Source: Valencia hispanica
Lineage: Eukaryota; Chordata; Actinopteri; Cyprinodontiformes; Valenciidae
DNA length: 64,000 nucleotides
Reading direction: 5' to 3'
Assembly: GCA_963556495.2 (NCBI GenBank)
Contig: OY747705.1
Location: 4,741,501-4,805,500, forward strand
Both the position numbers and the translations under genes were made by a program. The notes beneath the pieces are model-generated. The model did no database searches, was not told the DNA's origin, and saw only the letters and a program-made list of their open reading frames with translations. Positions 55,317 through 64,000 of the stretch are shown here, piece by piece. Numbering within the stretch: position 1 is the first letter of the stretch; the number at the start of each line of letters is the position of its first letter.

Positions 55317-58300
55317 ATGAATTCATGCTTGATGCTAACCACAGTTTATCTATTAGTTATAGATAGAATTCAAATAAATTGGCTCTGTCAATAGGGTTGT
55401 ACCTTATTATACATACCAAGAATAGTCTGCCTACTTAACTATTGCTCTGATTTATTGCAACATTTTTCACTGTACTTTGTGAAAATAACAGGGTGTCATC
55501 ACAGTCAAGAAAGAACACACATTTGGTATGCTCATAGTATATCACAGATTTATGATTTACATATTGGGATAAAAGGTATAGGTTTTCCAATCTGATCAAT
55601 TTTACCTTCAGTTAATGTGTTTCATCAACAGTTGAATCACTTAAAGGAACGATTCATTCGCTTACAATCTGTAGCTGTGTCGTAGCAACATCCTAGAAAT
55701 AACATCCTGAATAGGAAATATCCCTGACCTAGTAAGACGTTCTTTCAGGACTGCCTTGAGAAAGACAAGACCTGGATGTCACAGTGACAAAATATTTTGT
55801 CTCTACTTATCACTTTTTTATACCCACTGGGTTTGTGGCAGCAAATCCTATTAAGATTTTGAAGAGATGACAATTGCCACCTTTAAAAACAGTGCAAATG
55901 ACTTGCATGTCCTAGTGTTGAGGTGTGTATTTCTGCTGATAATTAGAGAAATCTGCTTAGTGAATTACATACTGAAAAGGATCTGATGACAACCCTGAAT
56001 ATGGGGGGGAATCAACCAATAGTGCAATCTTAATGGATTTGGGTCTTTTCATGAGATATAAATCTCTATGGATTCATATAAATAGTTGGATAACAAACCA
56101 GAACTCGAGCCACACACCTTAGCATCCACGTATGGCAGTGAGATTTTAATTGTTTTTGTTCATTGGTCCAAAGCAAGTTGTATAATTTGGCTGCTATATA
56201 AACTTAACGACATAGATAACAAATGGATGAAGAAAGATAAAACTTTCAACTGATTTTCTTCCATTTCAAATTGTCTTTGAAATTAACAAAATTAAGAACT
56301 CTGACAATATTTGAATATATATATATATATAACATAACCAAAATAATGAAATATAGTCAACATTGTTAAGGATTTAGTCTTTTGAAATTGAAAATTCCTT
56401 TTTGTTCTATGACACCAGCCTTGACCACTCTGAACACTCTTTGTTCAGTAAATGGTTACCCAGAATTTCTCTCGAATAGACTTCTTAAATATATTGAGGC
56501 ACAAAGCTGCCTTTCTAGCTCTCTGCAGTACAATTTATCTAAACTTATCTCAATTGGGTTTAGGCTGGGTGATGGTAGCGGCCAGCCATCACTCTCCTTT
56601 TGGGTCAGATAGCGCTTGCGTTTTTGGGTTATAGTTCTGTCATTATCCTGAAATGTTCCTTTTGCAGTAAAAAAATACTTTGTTGGGCAGTTTCCATTAG
56701 AGGTAGTTCCATTATAGATGTTTTTTGCTTGAATAAATGAACTTGTAAAATGTGTAAATCTCTTCGAAAATACTGAAGTTATTACAATAAAACTAATTTA
56801 TACAAGAAGATATGAGTCTTCAATGTATTGCTAGAGCTACATATCTCATCTCTTCTTTAAAATGTATGCACAAATCAAAAGAATCTGATTTTTTTAAATA
56901 CCAAAGCCAAAAAGATTGAATAAATTTTTGATTTTTGCATGTGTTCCACATTAAGGACTGGTTCACAGCCTTATGGTGAATAATCAGTTGCATTAAAACC
57001 AGTAGTACCTATATGGCCTAACATATTCTAGGTGAAAAGTAAACCCATCTTTTGTGCATGTAAGGTTTTACATATGAGCCCACATTAGGCAGGTGTTTGA
57101 GGTTACATATAAGTCATATACAAGAACATTATTTTTCACACATTCCTTAAGATGTATAGAAGTTTTGCAACAATAGGTTTTTGGTTTGGCTATGAATAAC
57201 TATAAATATGTCCCAAAGGCAGTCAGTGGTTTAGATTAAATTACTAGGGGTGCCACCTGATTATCAGGAAATAATAACCAAATAACTTTCAGTCTCAAAT
57301 TTTGTTTAATGAGTACCTGCCTAGTCATGTGTGCTATTATAGGACAATAGATGAAGGCGTTAACTAGTATATCAGCATTGTCAAACAGCAACCCTGCACA
57401 CATATACAGAATAAAATGAGGCAATGTCTCTCCAAATTATAAGAATGTATCAGCAAAAAAACTTCATCTTCCAGGAAAAATACTTTCGTCGAAAAACTGT
57501 AATGAAAATGAAAAGAATGAATGCAAAGCAGAAATGAAGATAAAACATTATTCTAATTAAGTAATAGTATTGCTGTTGCTTCCCCAATACCTTTTCTTCT
57601 GATTTGGAACTGAAGTATAGCTGACTAGAACTGTTAACTAAGTAGTAATTCACAATGGAATCACAAAGTGAGTTCAGGCAATTGGAATCCTCAGGAATCA
57701 ATGTTGGACAGACACATGGGTTGCCTCAGGGTAGACGGACAAAGCAATATTAAATAAAAAAAATTATATACTATATGTTTATACAATGGTTCCAACCCCT
57801 GGAACCTCCTTCTTTTTGCTCATAAACATTTGATCTTTAATTAACATTTCTAATTTAGTCTTACCCATGTCTTGCACAGAAGGTGTTGCCTTTTTTAAAA
57901 CATAAGAAAAATGAGCACACCCACAAATGTTATAGAACATCCCCTATATCATTTATTAACTTTTCTGAACCATGGCAAATTCTTTGACTGGCACCACAAT
58001 GAGTGAAACGTAAGACCTAACCTACAAATTTAATTACCTTCTACTGACACAGTATCTCCTCTTTGGAACACAGCCATATGGAACTACAGGGCATATTTAT
58101 AGCACTAAATATTGATTACATTCAAACTGTTTGTTAAACCTCTCTTTAACAGGATGGTATAATTGTAATACTCAACATTTTATTAAATAATTAGCCGAAT
58201 TAGAAATCAATTATCCTTTTGCAATTGATTATTCATGTATTATTCATACGCATCAGTAAAATATAGTATAGAGTTAATAAAAGGCCTCTTAACCTTCCTT

Positions 58301-58750
58301 TAGTGTTAGGGTCGGCTCCAACCTGTTTTAAGGTTTTAAATGCAGGAAATTACTATATAAATTGATTTATTGCATTAAGACTTTTTGTGAGAAACTTCAA
58401 GTTAAACGAAGTAAAATTTAAAATAACAATTTTACCCTTTACCGGTAATTTTACGGATGCAGACCTAATAACAAGAGCGGACTTTTCGCGGAATGGTGTT
58501 TGCGTTCAGATTATCAGGTAATGTTCTGGGAAAGCTGGAAGCGCGCGCATTGATGGCGTATAAATGTCACTATTTTCCCTTCAGCTTCTTCGCTGATTTC
58601 TCTTACTTCTTCACACCAAGGCATCAAAAACACCCCGCACGGCAAAATTTGAAGCTTAAATATTCGGAGCTTGAAGCTCGTCCAAAGCGAATTGGATGCA
58701 TGCAAAATATACCACTTTCACGCGCGTCAAGCCGGAAATACATAACTTGT
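55317..58750. other. Long AT-rich stretch without a recognised gene
   Basis: No gene or named repeat could be supported. There is a short AT microsatellite near 56318-56330. From about 58440 the GC content rises toward the Harbinger relic. Confidence 0.5.
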
Positions 58751-58754
58751 GTGA

Positions 58755-61119
58755 GGAGCTAGTGCTAGAAAGAAAAACAGGGAAGAGAGAGTCTCGATTC
58801 CCTATTTACTGTGGAGAGCAGGGCAGCGGCGTAGAGGACGTACTCGCCGTACTTGGGTCCACCAGGTCCTCCAGAAGCGTGAGCAGTTTGGTGAGTTTCA
58901 CCACTTGCTCCAAGAGCTGCGTCTGGATGATGGCCGCTTTAAGCAATAAGATAAGATAAGATAAGATAAGATAAGAGATACTTTAAAAATCCCCGTGGGG
59001 AAATTAAGTTTCGGTACAACCAATCCAAGATCATACAAACAATTACAAACATTAACACAATACAGGATTTGGAAGACCGCGGTAGCAGCCGGCTTTACCA
59101 GCGCCCCTTTTAGCAGATAGAAATGATTCACAATAGGTAGGAGGGGTGAACAGGGGAAAAAAGATAACTCAGCCCAGCCCCCTACAGAGAGCCGAGCCGA
59201 GGTGCTGAAAAAAACCACTGCAAAAACATATAAGCACATGTATCGGTCATAACATATGAGAACACAAATGGGACAGGGAGGAGGTTCAGGAACCCTCCGT
59301 ACAGAAAAACCAGTCGCGGCCATCCAAACCAAGCGCCCATCATTTCGCTGTCCGAAGAGTGGGCAGGAGTCTTAGGGTACTTAGGGTACCGCAAGCATGT
59401 TGAAATCCAGGACTGCGTGCATGTCTGTAGCTGTGGCATAAGCGTGCGTGCGTGCATGTATGTGTGCATTAATGCAAGACAATGAAACTCCTCTCAGTTA
59501 AATCCCAGAGTCTGTCGCCTGTGATGTAATATACGACCTTGGGGCTGAGTCAGGGAGCTCACAGGCTCATGTGGTGGATGGGGGAGTGGGTTGGGATGGA
59601 GCATCCTTTTGCACACACATCCAAGCGAGTTTTTGTTAGGTCTACCAAGACCAGGGAGTCAAATCCCAGTAGATAAGAAGTTGTTTTGGAGACAGATGAA
59701 GATCATTTTCCCTCTTGCCTTGGAGTCTGTCAGTGGTCCGAGTTCAGTCCAAATAACCAAATTGTGGGTCAGATGGCCTTCCAGCCAGCTGAGAACTTCT
59801 CCAAATTATTACCCAAGCAGCGAAACGAGTCCAATTTTGCTCGCACATCACAAATAGTTTGAGTGTTGAAAGCACAGCAACCTTCCTGTAGCCCAGGCAG
59901 CCTGCCAATTGCTGCCTTTAAGCTTGAAGTTTACGATACCTCAGAAAATCCACCTGCGATAATCAGCAGATATCCGGTTATCATGAATCCAATTATATAA
60001 ATGTTTCCAGCGTCCTCAATGGTCAAAAGTGAGAGACACAAGATCCTCCACGATGTTCCATCGGAACAACTCGGCTCTCCCTTTTAGCCGTTCTCCGGGA
60101 AAAAAATTGATTAATTGTATTAAGAGACCAGCTGACCAGAACCAGATCCAGAACCATAGTTGTTCTTTACGGAGGAGAATGCAAAGAGAGGCTCCAAAAA
60201 TAGTTGACAAGACAGAAGAATGCAAAAGTAGACAACAGTAGGGAGGGAAAGAGAAAAGCGTCCATCCTCGCAGAGAGCTGCTGTCCCGCATCGGTCCAAG
60301 CATCGCCCGCCGAGACACCAACTACAGGTGCTCAATTCCACCTGCTGAGCGCCTGCCCATCTGCCTGCGGTTAGTAAAAGTGTATAATACATGTATAATA
60401 TGGTAGTCCTTTATCAATATCTGTGCTAATATATGCTATGCTATCAGTGTATGCTGTCGGTGTTTACTGATAGCAAACTGTGGTATGGAGACCAGTTTAT
60501 AGTATTTCTATTGATAAAGTCCGGATTTAGTTTAATTTAGACCTGGTTTAATTCTAGTATAGGACCAGTCTAATATTTGTATATAATCAGCAGCTGTCAG
60601 ACTCTATAATTGGCACACTGTAGTTGTAGAAGTTGCTAGCAATCAAATAGCCTAAAGATATGGCAAAGTTAAGACAAAACAGTACAGACTATTTTGTATA
60701 ATATTAACTATATATTATATGATTATTCATATAACTATAAAATATTTCATAAAATATTTATATATTGTAATTTCACTCTGAGCTCAACAAAGTATTTTTG
60801 AATTTGAATAATGTATTTATAACTACAGGACAGATAATACTATTTTTAAATAATGTTCTCAAGGTTCCTTGTCGGAGACTCCTGTAGGACCATCGCGTCC
60901 CGTTTCCGAGTTGGTGTCTCCTCAGTGTGCCAGATCATCCCCCAGGTAGAGACGGCCATCTGGGACTGTCTAGTGGATGACTACATGGCTGTACCTTCCA
61001 CTGAACACTGGCGGTCCATTGGAGAGGGATTCCAGGAGCGGTGGAACTTCCCTCTCTGCTGTGGAGCTCTAGATTGGAAGCATGTCCAGATCAATCTTAC
61101 CAATCATTTATTTTTTTAA
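58755..61119 (+). pseudogene. PIF/Harbinger (HARBI1-like) transposase relic with an intron
   Basis: Three pieces fit one transposase. Piece 1 (58755-58944) has RRTWVHQVLQKREQFGEFHH and LLQELRLDDGRFK. Piece 2 (60272-60369) has ELLSRIGPSIARRDTNYRCS and PPAERLPICL. Piece 3 (60864-61119) has FLVGDSCRTIASRFRVGVSS, VCQIIPQVETAIWDCLVDDY and ERWNFPLCCGALDWKHVQI. Pieces 2 and 3 join through a donor (GTTAGT at 60370) and acceptor (CAAG at 60863) that restore an Arg codon. Between pieces 1 and 2 a retroposon is inserted and about ten residues are missing. The usual GAxDGKH reads GALDWKH, and the rest of the catalytic core is absent. Confidence 0.78.
58945..60265 (-). mobile_element. Retroposon with ATAAG-type tail inside the transposase
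   Basis: The plus strand starts with an ATAAG repeat (58945-58977) followed by atccccgtggggaaattaag. This is a fish LINE-type 3' end read in minus orientation, where it runs through cttaatttccccacggggat to a CTTAT repeat. About 1.3 kb of moderately GC-rich DNA with no long frame follows. It lies exactly between two parts of the Harbinger transposase. I read it as a non-autonomous LINE-mobilised retroposon. The family name is not certain. Confidence 0.6.
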
Positions 61120-61512
61120 TAAATGGAGCTTGCCTCCAACATCAACAAATCTCTCTTTATTCTCTTGTCTTCACAGTGTTATGTTCCTATATAGTAGTAT
61201 ATTTTTGCTTTAGTATTATATTCATTGAACACTACATAATGTCTAAATAAAGTTGTGTGGCAATATTTGCTGTGTAGTAGAACTAACTGAGACATTATTA
61301 ATCAAAATTTATTTGAAAAAATATTCAATAAATCTCAAACAGAAACAAACAAATATGAAAAATATAACTATTTACAGACAGGGACAGGAATAAAAAGGAC
61401 CATGCTTAGGAGCTGGAAGAGCCTCAGTGTCATTGGAAAGAGAAGAAGAAAAGTGCGTTGTTCCTGCCTTGGAGACCCTGCTGCCTCGTGTTTTAATCCA
61501 AATGCCTGATTA

Positions 61513-62820
61513 CTAGGGTCCAATGGTTCCAGTTGTAATACAGCTGTGGTGTTTAAAAAAAATGTATTTATGAATTTGGAATTTGATGAACTCTCTTGTC
61601 TGAGGTGGCATGCTCTCCAGAGCAGGAACATGGCTGAGGAGGAAGTGCTCAGTTGGAGACTGGCTGCCACGGCCTCTTGAGGCGCGCCAGGATGGCCAGC
61701 TCCACCTCAGACCGACCATCCTGGGACCAGTCCCTCGTCTGCCTGGATGCTCTCCTCCTCTGTGGGCCTGTGAAACAAAGCACAAAACAACACAAAGTAA
61801 TGAGAAGGCTGCTACTAGATTTTCATTTTCAACATGGTAAAAAACAGGCTATAATATGATTGGTTGTAGATTACTAGTAAAGGTAACTATTCACAAAAAG
61901 TGAGTTAATGTGAATGTTAAAAGCTATCAGTGGTTGCTGTACATCTGATTTATACATGTCACATTTATGGTTGCTACAATTTCCTTCAGACACCTGTGGG
62001 TGCAGCAGCAGCAGCAGGGATGGGGAGCCAGGATAAGGAACAGGGGATGGCTCTACTGCAGAAACAGTTGACTGTCAAGATAATATTAAATGTTAAGTCA
62101 ACAGGTTGATAATAGTCATAGAGAAATTATATACAGTGGTCCCTTGTTTATTGCAGGGGTTATGTTCTAAAATAACTTTAAAACCCCTCACCACACACTT
62201 TATACACTTTTCTCAGACATACAATAACATTTACTCACATTTCTCCCTAGTTTAAAACTCTAAGAAGTTCAAAGTATTGTAGATTTTAAAAAAAGTACTA
62301 ATATTCTGCGGTTTCTTTGTCAGTGAGCTGCTCTAGTACGTCTTTTTCCACTGAAGGTCTCGGAGCAGGTGTCTGTTTATGAGTGAGGAACATAGTTATG
62401 GGTAGTTATGAGAAGATTCTCATAACCAGACATGATAAATTTGGCAAGCGCAGTAGACATGACACGGAGGAGATAAACAATTACCTCCAATCAATCAGGA
62501 CGCAGAACGAATTGCGCTGGAAAATTGTGCTGTGCTATAAAGAAATCAACGAAACAGCGAGGCCGTGAAGGGTGAACCATGTTATAGTGAGGGACCACTG
62601 TATATCTACTGTTTATTAGTAATAACATACATGCCTGACAACAGTTCAGTTATGTATGACAACATACATAACTGAACATTAGCGCCTACGTTAATTCATT
62701 GTAAACATACCTTCTGTCTCGGACTCCCCTGCTGCTTCCAGAGGCTGTCCCTGGTCCTCTGGGAGGATGTTCTCCGCGGTCCGAAAGTTAACCCCCCATG
62801 TCCTAACACTGGACGGGGTA
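61513..62820 (-). pseudogene. MADF/BESS-like partner gene of the Harbinger element
   Basis: PIF/Harbinger elements encode a second, Myb/MADF-type DNA-binding protein that works with the transposase. On the minus strand are three exon-like pieces with splice sites: about 62820-62711 (acidic, EDQGQPLEAAGESETE, donor gtatgt), 62055-61994 (after ttctgcag, donor gtgtct) and 61767-61513 (after tttcacag). The last contains EVELAILARLKRPWQP in one frame and HFLLSHVPALESMPPQTREF in another, a BESS-like motif, so a frameshift separates them. It is tail-to-tail with the transposase. Confidence 0.5.
62134..62600. mobile_element. MITE, Tc1/mariner (Tigger-like) type
   Basis: A 467-bp element bounded by CAGTGGTCCCT and its reverse complement, with TA on both sides (62132-62133 and 62601-62602). 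It has no transposase. The interior resembles widespread CAGTGGTCCC elements. It lies in an intron of the Harbinger partner gene. Confidence 0.8.
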
Positions 62821-62839
62821 AGCCGTATTGCATCATTTC

Positions 62840-64000
62840 CTGTTGTCACTGTTGTGCTTCTTGTAAGCTGTTTGGTGTTCAGACTCTCTTGAATTGATCT
62901 TGTTTTCTCTGTGCTGAGGCCTCTCTAAGTTATCTTAACACACAAGCACACTGAAACACAAGTTTTGTGGTGGTGTACTTTATGTTTTGGGAACTCCTTG
63001 TGTTTCACACAGTTTTTCTTGGGGTGGTAAGGTCTGGCTAGCTCAGTTAGCTTAGCTTCATTGCAGCTATGGCTACTCTTCTCTCTCCTGTCTCTAACTC
63101 TTCTCTTCTCTCTTGCTCTCTCTGTCAGATGTTTAGTTACTTCCCTGCCTCCTTTAGAGATAATGGTAACTGTAATAAATGTAATATTTTTGTATCTTTG
63201 GAGGTGAGGGTATCAGAATTAGAAGCACGGCTCTGCGCTGTTGAAAAACCAGCAGATAGCCGAAGCCCATTAGCCAGCGCGGAGCCAACAAGGATAGAAC
63301 CCCCTAGCTTTCCTCCAGTAGAGCCCGCGCAGCCGGGACCTCAGGCCGGCTGGGTGACGGTACGTTGGAAGCATAGTTCTAGGACCCAGCCCACGGGCCA
63401 CCACCAACCGGTCCGCATTTCTAACAGATTTTCCCCGCTCAACGACACACCCGCTGAGAAGCCGACCCTGGTAATTGGCAGCTCCATAGTCAGAAACGTG
63501 GCATTAGAGACACCATTGACCAGAGTCAAATGCTTGCCAGGGGCCAGAACGGGCGAGATCAAATCCTACCTGAAACTGCTGGCTAAAGATAAGCGTAAAT
63601 ACAGTAAGATTGTTATTCACACTGTCGGTAATGACACCCGGTTACGCCAATTGGAGGTCACTAAAATTAGTGTTGCTTCGGTGTGTAAGTGTGCCAAAAC
63701 AATGTCAGACTCTGTAATCTTTTCTGGTCCCCTGCCTGATCGGACCAGTGACGACATGTTTAGCCGCATGCTGTCATTCCATCAATGGTTGTCTAGGTAG
63801 TGTCCTGCAAAAGATGTGGGCTACATTGATAACTGGCGAACTTTTTGGGGAAAACCTGGTCTGATCCGGAGAGACGGCATCCATCCCACTTTGGATGGAG
63901 CAGCTCTTCTTTCTAGGAATATGACCGAATTTATTAGTCCTCCAAAACACTGACAACCCAGGGTCCAGACCAGGAAGCAGAGTCGTAGTTTAACCCACCT
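62840..64000 (+). mobile_element. L2-clade LINE, 5' end, continues beyond window
   Basis: A 5' UTR of about 230 bases precedes ORF1. The element continues past the window end toward ORF2. The ORF1 C-terminus and the following spacer match the minus-strand copy at 42200-42430 (acaacccagggtccagacca, shared in reverse), so both are one family. The start point is approximate. Confidence 0.75.
63069..63953 (+). pseudogene. L2 ORF1, SGNH/esterase-like, one in-frame stop
   Basis: ORF1 proteins of L2/CR1 elements bind RNA and carry an esterase-like domain. The ATG at 63069 follows cattgcagct. The N-terminus has two CxxC-type pairs (SCSLCQMF, CNKCNIF) and a short coiled stretch (LEVRVSELEARLCAVEK). 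A Pro-rich part follows, then the SGNH domain: TLVIGSSIVRNVALE (the nucleophile block, GSS instead of the usual GDS), VIHTVGND (usually HxGTND) and VIFSGPLPDRTSDDM. A TAG at 63798-63800 interrupts it. The same frame continues with VGYIDNW and [14 protein letters not shown] (the Asp/His block) to a stop at 63951-63953. Confidence 0.82.

Noticed and set aside
62383..62568. 61-codon frame inside the MITE
   Set aside because: The MITE is bounded by inverted repeats with TA flanks and is too short for a transposase. The frame has no known motif.
1..64000. tRNA, rRNA or other stable RNA genes
   Set aside because: I found only SINE heads with tRNA-like A and B boxes and no sequence that folds as a complete tRNA by eye. 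A covariance-model scan would settle it.

Overview
This window is repeat-dominated nuclear DNA from a teleost fish, most likely a spiny-rayed one. The evidence is the mobile-element fauna: Rex1-like and Rex3-like LINEs, L2-clade LINEs ending in TTGAA/TTGAT-type tails, an RTE LINE with a CFDP2-like endonuclease, several DD34E Tc1/mariner elements, hAT and PIF/Harbinger relics, tRNA-derived SINEs with ATGG-type tails, and a class I (gamma/epsilon-like) endogenous retrovirus. No intact host gene is convincing. The only host-like hint is a weak two-exon candidate at 23.2-23.6 kb.

Layout. 0-2.1 kb: Rex1-like LINE and an L2 tail. 2.1-13.4 kb: mostly AT-rich, unassigned DNA with a GC-rich repeat (3.2-4.0 kb), a dispersed repeat, a SINE, LINE scraps and microsatellites. 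13.45-21.66 kb: the most unusual structure, an array of the palindromic hexamer ACTAGT. Both outer edges carry single hexamers about 21 bp apart with mostly different spacers. Farther in are paired hexamers about 31 bp apart. The centre is a homogenised 30-bp tandem repeat with 1047-bp and 415-bp higher-order units and an orientation-reversing palindrome at 17.7 kb. A 5'-truncated L2 LINE with a 764-codon open reverse-transcriptase frame is inserted in it.

21.8-25.3 kb: a Ty3 RNase H scrap fused to a Tc1 remnant, the exon candidate and an LTR-like block. 25.3-34.3 kb: an RTE LINE split by an ERV on the minus strand. The ERV has 363/362-bp LTRs, a 5-bp target duplication, a tRNA-His-type primer site, a polypurine tract, gag, pro, integrase and env, but its reverse transcriptase/RNase H is gone through what looks like an in-frame deletion. 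Its gag-pro junction is an in-frame UGA followed by CUAG, a known readthrough context. 35.3-42.4 kb: a nearly complete minus-strand L2 split by a Tc1 element and a Rex3. 42.6-44.9 kb: a Tc1 with about 210-bp inverted repeats and a solo LTR in its transposase. 46.6-49.2 kb: a non-autonomous hAT with an 8-bp duplication, carrying an L2 fragment. 50.8-55.3 kb: a Tc1 inside a SINE head, then Rex3 and L2 fragments. 58.7-62.8 kb: a PIF/Harbinger relic with a split transposase, a convergent MADF/BESS-like partner gene, an inserted ATAAG-tailed retroposon and an intronic MITE. 62.8-64 kb: the 5' end of another L2 with its esterase-like ORF1, running off the window.

The elements do not form a pathway. 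The window is a stack of insertions whose nesting gives relative ages. Most coding regions are broken by stops, frameshifts or deletions. The ACTAGT array is the one structure that no familiar repeat class explains.
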